Positions 1-12,501 of a DNA stretch of 64,000 bases are shown in pieces. This DNA is from Chondrilla cf. caribensis (Eukaryota > Porifera > Demospongiae > Chondrillida > Chondrillidae), in assembly GCA_964020155.1 (NCBI GenBank), contig OZ026548.1:3342397-3406396 (forward strand), in the 5' to 3' direction. Below the pieces are notes generated by a model. That model was not told the origin of the DNA and made no database searches. It saw nothing but the letters and a program-made list of their open reading frames with translations. A program made the translations under genes and the position numbers. Position 1 is the first letter of the stretch. Every line of letters begins with the position of its first letter.

Positions 1-411
1 GGAAGTTGAGTGCTCTTCACATCAGCTGTAGGTTGTGCACTTTTGCTTGAGACTGACCCTGGCACGTCCAAGTGTGACAGATCACTGTCTGAGCCAACAA
101 TGGAATGTTCAGTAGTGTCTGGCATAGCACCAACAGATGTGACAGTAGTGGGTGAATTGGATGAATCAGTGATTGCAGCAGTACTCTTTGGCACAGTGGA
201 AGTTGGTAATACACTGTCACATACGGCAGTGGTCAGTGAGGTACTCTCCGATACAGTAGTGACTGGTATGGTAGTTTCCAACCCAGCAGTAGAGGGCGTA
301 TTCTCTGACACAGTCATAGACAGTAGGGCACCATCGGATACACTTGTAGTGGGTACACCACTGTTGGACACGGGTAATGTGACATCCTCAGACAGATTGG
401 TCACAGGTGAA
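1..411 (-). CDS. Ser/Thr-rich exon, probable CABIN1-like 3' region
   Basis: Read on the minus strand from about 411 down to position 1, one frame stays open with no stop and no methionine start, so it is an internal exon running off the window. The product is strongly Ser/Thr/Val-rich with short imperfect repeats such as TTIPVTTVSEST and SNSGVPTTSVSDG. A plausible acceptor is CAAG just above position 411. Vertebrate CABIN1 has long low-complexity Ser/Pro/Thr segments downstream of its TPRs, which fits the position, but sequence similarity alone does not prove it. A short exon at about 1,037-1,090, between an AG and GTACGT, may precede it. Confidence 0.5.
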
Positions 412-3400
412 GCTTGAAATCTGAATACACAATGTACATAGGAGGTAAAAGTCACACAGAAACGCACCATACATAACATGGTAGCAATGCACACATAGTG
501 ATGGATTAATTTTGTGTGAAGTGCAATGCAAATCAAGTTCAATCATTTATTATTATCTGAATGACCTGAATGATAGTCGAGAAATAATGAGGCTGCCAGG
601 GCAAGAAAGAACGTGCCATGTTACAAAGGTAGACTGTGCATTCACATAATGCTCAGATTATAAAGGATTTAGAATGAAAGAAGTACAACATCAATGTTAC
701 ACTATAACCATATGACCACACAACATAAGGAAGCCCACTGCTACTATTGCAGGTGTACTTTTCTTCCTAACTCACTTTGATAGTATATTGTAGATGACAA
801 GCCAAGGTGCCACCACAGGAAAGGATGCAGGTACAGGTATGCTGCCGTGATCACAGATGATATCTATACTCTACAAAAGTATAATGTTATGAAGTGACTC
901 ACACAATAATTGTACTTACATGGGTACATACGTATGTATACTCTATATAGATGTCAAAACCATAATATTATTGTAAGTGAAGGAACATTTTCACACCCAC
1001 GAAAAACTAACAGGGACGAAGATACAGTATACGTACCTGTTCCAGCAAAGGAATCTGTGGAGCAGCAAGGCCGAACATGGCCTCCTTCGTAATGGCACAC
1101 ACACATGCTCAACACTAACTGCATATGGCTACATGCATGCATGCATGCATGCGCATACACATGCAACACACACAAACACACATACACACATATGTCTGGT
1201 ACATGCTGTATGAAAGTAGTTGGTATTATAAAATTGTGTCATATACGTACATATCTACTCCTATGTACATATGTGGGTAAAAATGTATCTTAAATACGTA
1301 CTGTAAATGTTGAACACAATGAAGTATGATCTTCATTATTGTCACTGTACATACCTTCACCACTAGTAACAAAATCTGTTGACATTCAGAAGTAGACAAC
1401 AGTGTACAGTCTCCAGACAAGCACCTACCAAGTACAGAACACACAACAAAACACTTCAAAATACCAATACCATGACACGAACATCACAGCTGGTACTCAG
1501 CTGGTTCCACTCACCAGTCAAGTTCTTTGAAAATAGTTCCCATCTCCCTGTACCAGACTCTGTCAGTAACACTGCACTCTTCAGACAGAAGGTATTTCAG
1601 TCCTTCGGCTCCAACACACAGTGATTCCTAGTATGTACATATACATAGTACACACGCATATACATTCAGATAACAATCATTGAATGTAATAACAGTAACT
1701 GTGAACACATCTCAAGAGAGGCAGTGGGTTGAAAGGTTTAGAAAGTTGATAATGTACATGTTTCCCCTTCCATGACATCATCCCCGAGTGCCACTGTATG
1801 TATCCACTAGTCTCTAATTACACAGGAAAGTACATATAACTTCCCATCAACAGCACCTTATGTGTCACCATATTTCAAAATCTTCATAACAACTTCAAAC
1901 CTACCACTACACACACAAATGTACTATATACTGATGAGTACAACTATTACTGACACACAATTCACACATCTTGCCTTCTTCCTATCCAGGTTGTGAAGGG
2001 CAGTGAGCAGCATGTCCAACCATGTCTCTCTAATTCCCAATACACCAACAGGTGGGTGGAGAATCTGCAGGAAACAATATCACTTTGTAGCATACAAAAT
2101 GCAGTATGCTTATTGAAAATGGGGACCAGGTGTGAAATCAGTGGGCTAGGGTTGACAAATGCCAAGTGTACGTACGTATATCATTCTCACTTTGAATAGT
2201 TTCTTTTTGGATAACAGACATTTGATGATAATCAATTGATACTATTTCGAGAGTACGTGAAACTTAAATCAAACTTTCCCATAGATACGCCCCATTTGAT
2301 AATACTTATTACTGCATACTATAACAATTAATAGATGATGTCTATTATGTATAGGAATACAGTGGAAACCTTTTGACAACAGATATGTACATTGGGACCA
2401 GTCATTTTGTCAACTGTAGAGAGGTTATCTGCACTGCAGAGTCCAAAGTGTATTAGCACTATATGTAAAGTCCATTTTTGTAGCCTCAAAAGAGTCCTTT
2501 GCAGGGAGGTAATTTCTATTACATCCTGTATTTAGAGGGTTCTACTGTACATATCTGGGTATATATTGTACAGGTGCTTTTAACTGTAAATAATTAAAAC
2601 TACACCAACTAACTGCTTTATATGAAACTTGTCCTTCTGAAATAGCTTTCAGGAGAGAGTTTGCAACAGAATCATACTCTTCTTCACAATAGAAATCACA
2701 AATCTGTACAGAAGCATAGTGAGACATGACTCTGGTTCCACAGTGTCTGGATGCACACCAAGGAGGTGCACATGCATCACAGGGAACCACTGAGAGACTT
2801 AATCTCAGAACGTAATCTCTCATACACAAGGAGTATATTATGTCTCATGAATAAGCCACAGATATGAAGTGGGTACAGAATCATGTTGGCTAGTACTTAT
2901 AGACCTTGAAGTCAACACACATCCACCTAGGAATATACAGTGGACCCTTCCACATGTACATCAAGGGAACATCGAGGGTTGAAAACACAACACAAATTTA
3001 ACAAGATTTGTGCACACATTTGCGGTCGTTGCAAGAGTAAGTGTGTACATGTCTTGGTATATGTGTGAACAATTACATATGGAATTGTGTGTATGATACA
3101 CAAGAATTAGTAATGGCTGTTCACATCTCATGCACCTCACGACCCCATCACAATGCAATATTCCTTGAATGTATTGCAAGTGTAACAGGAACACAACACT
3201 CCACAAAAAATGTGCCGTATGTACAGTACCTTGACCATAGCAGCAGTCTGTGCACACAAGTCGATCTTCTTGTCAATCGTACCTACGAAATTATTGCTTG
3301 ATTATCACTAGTAACAGACTACAGTGACAGGAACTACTGAGTTCAAACAGGGTACATTAAAGATATGAGATATAATATGTACAATCCCATCCACTCATTT

Positions 3401-6400
3401 TGTAATGATTAACACGTATGTACCTCTGGTAGGGCTGTAGCGGATATACAGACACTTTAGCTTGATTGTCGTATACAATCAAGCTAAAGTGTCTGTATCC
3501 ACTGTAGCCCCAGCAGAGGTACTTTAGTTGTAAGGTGGTATGTTTCTGTATAAAACAATACAATTGTATACTACTCTCACTCAGCATTGTTATTATAACT
3601 ATCAATGGGTTGCTAGGTGATTAATGAACATATTTTAATAACAATAATACAAGTGTGCAAATTCATAGAATAGAGAGTAGGCCATAAATTATCATACCAA
3701 TTGCAGCATATTAGGTGGGTGGGACTGTACATATGTACAAGCTGTTGTGGATGAGCCCCCAAAATACCAATGCTGAATTGTGAATACATTATACAACAAA
3801 GTTATTATACTCACTTTGAGATAGCAATGGTGCTGATGTGAAATTAGGAAGCTGCAACACATTCACGTCAGATGACGCCAATGCATCTTTACACTATGTA
3901 CAGAGAAAATATATGTATCTACTGTACACAGGTGTGTATGTGCTGTCAGGTTCAGACACCTATAGTCAATAATGTACATTAAAATTATAATGCATACAAG
4001 CATAATAATACAGTACATACCGAGTATGTATGTAACCATTAATTTTTGTATTACATAACACTACTAAAAATTAGTACACAACACATTTATATAATATTGT
4101 ACACGTGTGCACATAATATTATTATGGAATGTACAGATTGGTGTATTGATTAATATACACACAATCTTTAAATGTACATTTTGGCTGTAAGCATGAAACA
4201 TGTACACAAAGGTAGCACTGCACACACAAACCTTCTCCAACAATTCAAGCACTATTTTGTCATCCTTCTTGTCTCCATAGAGTTGGGCCAAACACCAAAA
4301 CACTACAATAAAGAGGCATATCCTGCATCTTTTATGGTACTGTAAGTACCAGCAAGTATTTCATGTATTATTTCAACCCTGTACCTCATGGAGCAGCAGG
4401 TATATAGGCTGGTTAGAAACTCTATCCATACAGTTTGACATACAACAGTACATGATGTTTGTGTCCATGTGGTGACTAACATCTAATGGAGAGCATACGT
4501 CCCTTAGGAGCCATCCACGGCAATGTCCCTTGAAGAAACGAGATGGACTTGACCAGCAGTTCCTCCCCCCTGGGGGGGAAATAAGAATTGTTGAGCTACT
4601 GATAAGACATACTTAGTGACACGTAGTACATTGGGGTATACATTTGTATAAGATATATGTGAAAGGGTAACCTTTTTCTAGAAATATGTACTGTTTGAAG
4701 CTATGGGGCATATGGAGAGTAGAGTTGGGAGAATTACAAATACATACTATATATGTTCATGCATGACTTGATCCGTGACTACCTGTATAGTGTATGTACG
4801 TATAATAGGTACTACACTAACTCACCCTTTACCATCAAACTGTTTCTTTCTCTTATGATCTGTCCACAATTCCACAAATAGCAACAAGAAACTACCAATT
4901 TCCAAACAATACTGCTCTTCACTTTCCTCCAAAGGACTAGCAGAGTACAAACCATGGAGTAATTTTGAATATGTAACAATTCTCAAGGAACACATCACAT
5001 ACCCGAAGGACGCTGGGAGCTGAATATGTTCAATAACTATAAACACACAATTGATAAACTCTTGCTTCAACTCTTTAGACCTACAGTTACAATAAAAAGA
5101 ACAGTTAATATGCCTATCACATATGCACTACTTGCAGGTGAATGTACTAGTTTGGGCATATGTACATGTCTTCAAAGTTACCCTCTGCTCATCCAATATG
5201 CAGCTGTACAGTATGCATGTACAGTGAATACTGCTGCAAAGGTGCATTCTGTACGCATTAACACAGCACATATGAATTATTTTTTTGTTTGCGTATATTG
5301 TACGCACATTATTTCTTGTTCGTGTATATTGTACATAAAGTTTACAATCTCCAACAACACACATGTACATACATCCGGTGTGGGCTGCAGTAGTGTTTGC
5401 AGTACATGGGAAATGTGTTAAAACAAGTGACACTGTGACTCACCACAACATGTCCCACTTCTCTGACAAGTGCAGGACGTAGTGAAACATCAGATCAACA
5501 ACACCTCTACGTATGTGGTAGCAACACAATAATCCAATCACATACATTAGCACTATGTACTATGTAGCACTATGTTTAAGATGTTAACATATGATGGAGA
5601 TGCCTTGGTTTCACAATACCTGTTATTTCGAAGATCTTCAACAAATTTTGGCACTTCCACTAGTTCATTCTCATGAATTCTCTTCACCGTTCTTTCTGCT
5701 GGTTGGCCAAATCCAAATACATATCTCAACTTCATAGAAGTACATTCATTCACAGGGTCAACTCACTATGAGTGGTGTCATCAGAAACATCATCTCTGTA
5801 CAGGAAGGAAACACACAGCTTATACAACAGTACAACTTCAAAAAATGATACTATGTACACTGTACTGTTACCTTATATGGAACATAAGAAATACCACTAA
5901 GGTAGTGAGTGTGTTAGTAGAATTATGATAGCAGGTGCCTGGTAGTCTATTGAAATTCAGAAATAATTACAGTCTGGAAATACATAAACCAAAGTCCCCA
6001 CAAACTGTACACATAAAATACAAAAGCAACTTCAACATTTAACAGTATGTCAAAAATAGTATATACTGTACATATGTAGCTACGTACATACATATAAGAA
6101 ATAAACTACAGTTACATAGATCATGAGAGTGAAGCCATATAGAGGCAGAGCCAACATAATAGTGTTACAAAAGGGCAGTATTTACTATGCATGTAATTGC
6201 GTTGTAGCATCACAACATGGAGGTGTTAAAAACAAACAGTGAGCAGTGTGTCTGGCCTGATGTACATCTGTGGGACTATAGGATATATACACCAAATGTG
6301 TTGTGATGAAGGATCATGCATGTAGTACAAACACATACGTACTTCATATGTTTGTGATGGTTCATCAAACAAGGTAAATTTGTCCAATCTTCAATATCCA

Positions 6401-7650
6401 ACCTGCAGACAAGATTTAGTCAGCACAGACACAAACATGCAACATTGGTATGGACCTACTTCATATGGGCAGGAATAAAATTCTTGATTTTTTCCCATAC
6501 ACTTGACAATTCAACAGATTTTCTTGTGGGTTTTACCTGCAGTACATTAGACATGTGTACAATGTACAGTGGGGAATGTAACAATTCCTCCCAAAGACCA
6601 GCCTACACTTACTCTTGAAGATCTTCGCTTTGGTATGTAGTCAACTGGAAAATCAGGGATTCTCCGTTTCACTCCTACTTTCACATCCACTTCACTATCC
6701 TTTCCAGCCATATCACTGGCTACAGGAATACACAGTTACATGTATAGATCAGGATGAATGTATGCACACTATACAGAGAGTAACAGAGGCCATTGGTTGG
6801 CTCAATGCTCTGAGCACTCACCACTTTCTTGCACGGAATCCATGTCACTTTCATCCATTTCAACACACTCTGTTGAGCACAAACAACACGTTAAGACAGA
6901 TACAATGTATTTGTACTGTATGCTATACAATTGTATCACCTTTCTCAAGATCAGTGTAATCAAACATGGACTCCAAAGGAATGTGGGTGTGTAGAGAGGA
7001 CTGCAAGAACAGTATAAAAGACACTGATTGTACCATCTGTTTATGTACTGTATGTACGTACGTATGTACCCATTGCATGGTATTATGATCATACACTTTG
7101 CAGTAACAAGGGAAGCAAACCTTATCAGCAATGCAGTGTCTGTACACCTGTTGTAGGTGTCTGCCAACATCTAGCCAATGGGGTTGGGTGAGTTTGACAT
7201 CAATTGATGGTGATTTGCTAGTTGGAATGGGTTCCACATGCTCTCTACTACGCAATAAGTGTACATCCTCCATAACCTGCACATGGAACACACGTTGGAC
7301 ATTATGAAATCCCAGCAGAATACAAGCTGGAATTTGTAATTACATACGTAGCTAAACATGGTACGTCATGATTTAGTACATACAATACAATCCCAGTGTT
7401 GCTAAACAGTGTACACAAATATACAGTACCTTGTTATATGCACTGGGTGTAGGTTGGCTTGAATACCTGAACAGACATACGTATGTAAAAGTAAATGGTT
7501 ACAGATAACATAAATGATATTATTCACAATAACCTTGTATACTGTCAACATTTACCTGTCACTTATGAAGTGCAGTGACAGGTGATATGGGACTACTCCT
7601 ACACCCTACACCACTAGGTGCAGTCACCTAACCTACAGTAGACACACACA

Positions 7651-7721
<71 letters not shown>

Positions 7722-8614
7722 CTTTTGATACGGATGAAGCTCTTGGTTCTCCCTACACACTCATTGTGACCAATATCACAGCCATTACATCACCTTATTG
7801 CAATCCACAGCATACTGTATACATGGGGCATACATACTGCATAGAGTATACCCATTGCATAAGGTACACACTTACACTGTGCATACAGTACGTACTTCCA
7901 GATTTCACTCTGTCCATGACACAAGTATGGTCGTTCCTTCACAATCCACTGAATGTAACATATACCTACACACAGTAGACAAAAGACATGATCCTAGGTT
8001 AGCATACATACGTCTACTGTATATAAATGTACATACATACACATGTACACACATACATATATGCCAGTATTTATGAATGCATGCATGCACATACATACAT
8101 ATGTACGTACATACGTATGTAAGGAAAAAACACATACTGTAAGTTGGTACCCATACACATACAGTACATATGAATCAGATTATGTAACTGCAGTCTGACT
8201 TGTACCTTCTTCGAAGTCATCCTTTACCTCCAAGGCAACCAATAATAGCTTCAGACAAGCTACAGACAAAGGACAGGACATGACAAACTACGTAGGGTCA
8301 TATGTGTCATGATAGGTTGGTAGTTCAAAGGAAATATGCTTTGCTCACTTGTAGTTACCAATACAACACACACTCAAGTCCCTAACCATGCAGCACCCTT
8401 CCCATTAAATAATCAGACCAATATTTTCTGTCACCCACAATATCAGCAACTGTGAACAAAAAGCAATAATAAATGTGCCATCCCATGACACAAGATGTCC
8501 CTTCCAAACACGATGTGCAGCTAATACAGTCACACTTTCCATTATTACTGAGGGCGTCATAGCTAATACATACGAACCACCTTTTTTGTCCAGCCTCCTA
8601 CATTTGAGAGCTAC

Positions 8615-8688
<74 letters not shown>

Positions 8689-8726
8689 TCACACATACAC
8701 ACACATTTACACACACACACGAACAG

Positions 8727-8788
<62 letters not shown>

Positions 8789-11475
8789 ACACACACACAC
8801 ACATTCACACATACACACACATTTACACACACACGCGTACACGCACAAGAAAATTAGCATAAAAGATGAAGTAAATAGTACACAATTGTATGTGTGATTT
8901 CTCCCACAACACATGCTCATACCTGGGTAGTCCTCAATGCTGAACAGCAGCCTGCACAGAGTGCTCAAACTGGGCCAATGAGAGGGACTGAGGTGGACGT
9001 TCTAAATATAAGCAATAAGTCAAACATTTAACAGTATTTCAATACCTCAACTACCACCTTGCACATGAGAACTGGGGAACACTGATACCTTGGAAGTACT
9101 TTAGTACACCGATGTGGTATTGCTACAACTCCATCTTCACCAATACTGTAGTACATACTGTGCAAGGAGTGTCAAGGTGGCAGGAATAGCAGTGCATGCA
9201 ATAAGCACCAAGGACCTTGGTCATATGTACTTTAGCAATACAGAGCTGCATCAAGTTCTGGTTAATCCAAAATTTGACTATTTGATGTATTCACTGTAAA
9301 TATGAGTGTAGGTGTATACTCAGCTCATATGATGTACATAAAGCATAGCAATGTACTCTCCCTAACAAAAGCCTTACATATTAAAAGGATTTAATATACG
9401 TATAAGCACTTAATCCTTGCATTGCAGACACAGTTGAAATGTAGTTGTATCCAATGATAGGACATCAAATTACATGTACGTAAATACTAATCTTTAACAG
9501 TGTGTCTGCATCATAACATTATATCCTTAGAATTGTAACTATAATGAGCAGTTAATTACTTGAAAACAATGCGTCAGTTCAGAGACTTACTTGTTCCAAA
9601 GCCTGTCTAGCAACCATGAAGTCGCCCAACCTCATAGCGGTGGAGGACAAATGATGCAGTAGAGTCACATCAGTGTTGTCCAGCTGGCATGCTTGTAGGA
9701 AGTGGCTGAGAGCAGTCTTGTCATCGGATTCTTCCAAGGCTATCAATCCGAGATTCTTCAAACAGGAATACTCCAATTTGAGTGACACTCTATCCAAAGG
9801 TGTACCCTTGCTATTCTGTTGGAGAGGAAAAGCGACTACTAGGGCATTGTACATATAACAAAATTGAAATATAATTTGAAAGGCCTAACGTTAAAAATTA
9901 GATATGGATTGAGTGTTTCATGGATAATTTGGATGGACACTTCATAGTCAATAAAGGATTATGTGTGGTGAAAAGGCTTGATTACAAACTGTACATTAAT
10001 CACATACAACATTCAGAAATTCAACTTGTGTAAAAGACCCAAAGAGTAGTAAAATAACGAGAATGATGATCTGTGTGTAGTGTAAATCTCAGTGTCCTAC
10101 ATGCACCCTGCCAATCATTAGCATTAACACATGTAAGAGCATATAAATGTATTGTCAGTAGCCCCAGGGTATACAGGACACCAACACAAGGTAACCACGG
10201 CACCCTCAACCAGGAAGGCACTCACCTCTGGATCCCCTACGTGCTTGGCTCTTGAATCAGTTATGAAAGGTGACTTCAAAAGTGCACCAAATGAATCTTT
10301 TGCTGAACCAAGGTTCCCTTCATTGAGGTGCTTTAGTCCGTCTAAATGCAGCTGAACAGCCCTGGCTTCCTGCATGGATGTACATGAGTTGCAAATACTA
10401 ACATTACAAAAGCAATCGCTGGCAGTGGAAGATGATAACACAAGGACAAACTAGAGGCATCTATTATCTGCTATATAAAAGAATGAGTGGTTACTCTTAA
10501 TAGTTATATTCTATTCATAGGCGATATTTTGTGAAACAGTTTTATATGTATGGTGTATATAGGGCCTCCCTTTCATTTTCGCGTCATCCCTACATAATAG
10601 AGTGCTAACCCACACTTTGATAGTGATGGAGCTCTTTTCAAGGATTGTGTACTGTGTTTCTTTTTCTTGTCCCTCTGCTACTGATTCCACTGAGTACAGC
10701 AGTAATGCATATACAGTACAGTTTGCTTAGTAAGTAACTTCACTCAGTCCTAGTTCATGTCACTACGTCCACCAGTACTGACCGTAAGCCTTACATCAAG
10801 CCTGTACATAAGCTTCTGATAAGAAGTACAGGCTTGATGTGCCCTTTGAAGTATACTTACCAAGTGAGTCAGACTGCACTGAATGTCTGAAAACAGTATA
10901 TTAAACAATCAATGGAATGAATTTCGCTAATCATGTTCAATTACCTCAAAACGTTTCACCATATAAAACACAATTATGTTGTAAGGTAAAAGGATGGAGC
11001 TGATTTATTTCCAAATCATTTGACAGTGGATAGATCTCACTATAATTTGCCTTGCCTGGTTTGTAAGCAATAAGACTTGAGAAGAATAAGACTTACATTA
11101 AATAATTTTATCAAAAATATGGTACGTCCGAAATTAGGCGCCCTTTCAATACACAAGTTTAGAAAATGTCTGTGCATTGCACTTACTACAGCTAATATTG
11201 GTTAAGTATTTGTCAAAATTACATCCTCGATCATCCCAAAGCACCCTTTCACCCTCCATTTATATCAATACGCGTATAACTCACTGATGTACAAGACACA
11301 AAAGGAATATGTACAATCTTTTCTTTGATAAAATCATGATCTTAGAGAACAGAAGCCATACACGACTACAGATTCGATCTAAACTCACTTCAGCCTCTTT
11401 CGTAACTCTCGGAATGGTTGATTTGACGAACGAATCGAGACTTTTCTGCTTGAAGTTCAGAGCTTGTATGTTCAT
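1..11475 (-). CDS. CABIN1: CABIN1-like TPR protein, copy A (3' end outside window)
   Basis: Animal CABIN1 is a nuclear TPR scaffold of the HIRA histone-chaperone complex that also binds calcineurin. Here the start context MNIQALNFKQ, then TKEAE joined to EARAVQLHL, and the later SHWPSL, VKVGVKRR, KRRSSR and LDIEDW segments follow the order I know for CABIN1. Phase-consistent exons lie at 11,389-11,475, 10,226-10,369, 9,591-9,815, 8,923-9,001, 8,206-8,259, 7,556-7,592, 7,430-7,466, 7,148-7,276, 6,940-7,000, 6,822-6,869, 6,613-6,719, 6,460-6,536, 6,343-6,402, 5,767-5,795, 5,620-5,724, 5,444-5,506, 5,003-5,080, 4,826-4,936, 4,499-4,569, 4,232-4,302, 3,815-3,893, 3,230-3,282, 1,515-1,627, and about 1-411. 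Exon 5,620-5,724 is one base shorter than its copy-B partner and breaks the frame, so this copy may be damaged. Exons between 1,628 and 3,229 are only partly resolved. Confidence 0.72.
1515..1627 (-). CDS. CABIN1-like internal exon, copy A (intact)
   Basis: The exon lies between acceptor ACTAG and donor GTGAGTGG. One frame is open over the full 113 nt and contains VGAEGLKYLLSEECSV and WYREMGTIFKELDW. Its partner in copy B (32,731-32,843) has the same length but an in-frame TAA. It is the last exon of this gene that lies inside the duplicated block. Confidence 0.6.
2542..2829 (-). CDS. Conserved exon of the CABIN1-like gene, borders unresolved
   Basis: An open minus-strand segment reads RLSLSVVPCDACAPPW and then YCEEEYDSVANSLLKAI. 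Copy B (33,633-33,881) keeps the protein almost unchanged. It follows the expected exon order between the exons at 3,230-3,282 and 1,515-1,627. A further segment, ILHPPVGVLG to LHNLDRKKAR, at about 1,975-2,064 is also open, but its donor is unclear. I cannot fix the splice borders, and the outer part of the open frame is probably intronic. Confidence 0.45.
   Translation of the reverse strand: MCMRDYVLRLSLSVVPCDACAPPWCASRHCGTRVMSHYASVQICDFYCEEEYDSVANSLLKAISEGQVSYKAVSWCSFNYLQLKAPVQYIPRYVQ
3432..3510. repeat. Intronic hairpin (about 35-bp arms, 7-nt loop), copy A
   Basis: The arms read ACAGACACTTTAGCTTGATT and its reverse complement, separated by TCGTATA. The inner 23 bp pair perfectly. The outer 12 bp pair with a 2-nt bulge and two mismatches. 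Copy B carries the same structure at about 34,403-34,481 with two extra mismatches. It lies in a CABIN1-like intron and could be a small foldback element or a structured RNA. Confidence 0.75.
7641..7720. repeat. (CA)n microsatellite
   Basis: A nearly pure CA tract of about 80 bp lies in a CABIN1-like intron, interrupted once by CATA. Copy B has a much longer, more interrupted tract at the matching place (39,051-39,310). Confidence 0.95.
8206..9815 (-). CDS. TPR-coding exons of CABIN1-like copy A
   Basis: Three exons in consistent phases (225, 79 and 54 nt) encode a helical TPR stretch. The first contains NLGLIALEESDDKTAL and ACQLDNTDVTLLHHLSS, the second SPSHWPSLSTLCRLLFS, and the third CLKLLLVALEVKDD. 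Vertebrate CABIN1 has the equivalent order NLAQLA..., LDSTDVNLWYKIG, PDHWPCLDNL and ICKALEKD. This is the strongest evidence for the family call. The intron between the second and third exons holds a long CA tract in copy A only. Confidence 0.75.
8616..8836. repeat. Compound (CA)n microsatellite with repeated interruption block
   Basis: The CA tract is interrupted by the block CATTCACACATACACACACA followed by TTTAC. This block appears twice, near 8,685 and 8,800, so the tract has been duplicated as a larger unit. It lies in about 500 bp (8,340-8,845) that copy B lacks. Confidence 0.9.
10793..10840. repeat. Short hairpin, remnant of a larger palindrome (copy A)
   Basis: The arms ACATCAAGCCTGTAC and GTACAGGCTTGATGT are perfect. 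The centre between them is 18 bp and asymmetric. Copy B has a perfect 65-bp palindrome here (41,662-41,726), so the copy-A centre looks like a deletion product. Confidence 0.8.
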
Positions 11476-11632
11476 GTTGGGGGCTCCAACATTGGAAGAG
11501 GCGTTTAATGCAACAGCGATCGGTTCATAAACGCCAGTAGCTATTATTGTTGCGCGCAACCAAGTTACAGTCAACCAAGTAATTCGAGTTGAAAAAAACT
11601 TCGTTGAGCTGCCACCCCCGGCCCCGCACACA

Positions 11633-11663
<31 letters not shown>

Positions 11664-11680
11664 GCGTACATTGTTACTAT
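11476..11680 (-). promoter_or_regulatory. Upstream region of CABIN1-like copy A
   Basis: This stretch precedes the start codon at 11,475. It contains CTATTATTGTTGCGCGCAAC (about 11,540-11,559) and a CA/CG alternating tract at 11,626-11,666. The reading frame stays open upstream of the chosen ATG, but the ATG at 11,475 matches the family N-terminus. A related word lies at about 30,774-30,812 and another ahead of copy B near 42,370. No TATA box stands out. Confidence 0.4.
11626..11666. repeat. (CA)n(CG)n alternating tract
   Basis: A CA run changes directly into a CG run, giving about 40 bp of alternating purine-pyrimidine, just upstream of a gene start. Such tracts can adopt left-handed DNA. 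The copy-B counterpart (about 42,460-42,495) is interrupted by CATGC. Confidence 0.9.
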
Positions 11681-12262
11681 GGTGTATATCATTGTACACT
11701 ATTATAGAGTATTTGAAAATGTTAACGTTAGATGTTAATTATGGTGCATGCATGTGCAGATCATGTCTCTTGACCAGTACACTACGTATACATAGCCTCC
11801 CATCAACTGGGGACTAGGTTGAGAGATATGTACATGTATGGATGGTCCAGTACATTTACGAACAATTCCAAATTGTGTAACCACATTTGTTCAATAATAT
11901 TACATCAAATCCATGACATTAATAATTAAAATTGATCCTTCACTAGCACACAGTGAAGGTGGAATAAAATGACATTATCACATAATACAACATATAATTC
12001 GAACAACAAGTGATAAAATGTACACTTAAAATTATACAGATAAATAACAAGGATAAAAACAATGATAAAATAAATAAATAAAACACATAAACACATTATT
12101 AGGAAAAATGTACACCAATTGAATTGTGACAGATGGCTCAGTCTCCTTGTAGCTGTCCTACTGAAGGCTGCAATACTTCCACACTAGACACAAACTGATA
12201 TACGTACATTGCATCAGATGACCAGTAAGTGTGTGTAGTGTGTGTACAATACAATACATGTG

Positions 12263-12381
12263 TCAGTGTCCGTCTTGAGATGGACACAAGTACATCATCT
12301 TCTGATGAGTCATGACATGTTTGATGAGCATTACTTCAGCATGTTGTTCCATAAAATCCTTCAAAAATGCTTCATTGATCA
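12263..12381 (-). other. Short conserved open segment ending in TGA (possible terminal exon or 3' UTR), copy A
   Basis: After an acceptor-like GTACATCAG the minus strand reads LINEAFLKDFMEQHAEVMLI and ends PSQDGH then TGA. Copy B has the same segment (43,050-43,168). Every base change I see between copies alters the amino acid, as in non-coding DNA, so I do not call it coding. It lies between the minisatellite and the CABIN1-like start and could be 3' sequence of the ankyrin gene. Confidence 0.3.
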
Positions 12382-12501
12382 GCTGATGTACAAAATAAGG
12401 GAACACATACGTGTTTAGGTAAGATGTAAGCAAAAGATAGTGGAACCAGTACACAACACACACACATGGTACATACTATGTATAATAGCATATTCATAGC
12501 A

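Noticed and set aside
8475..8897. 140-residue plus-strand frame
   Set aside because: Mostly a translated CA tract inside a copy-A-specific intronic insertion.
10855..10891. 26-nt micro-exon between AG and GTAAGT near 10,861-10,886
   Set aside because: Its length would break the frame between the first two CABIN1-like exons, which join perfectly without it. Copy B has 32 nt there, also out of frame.
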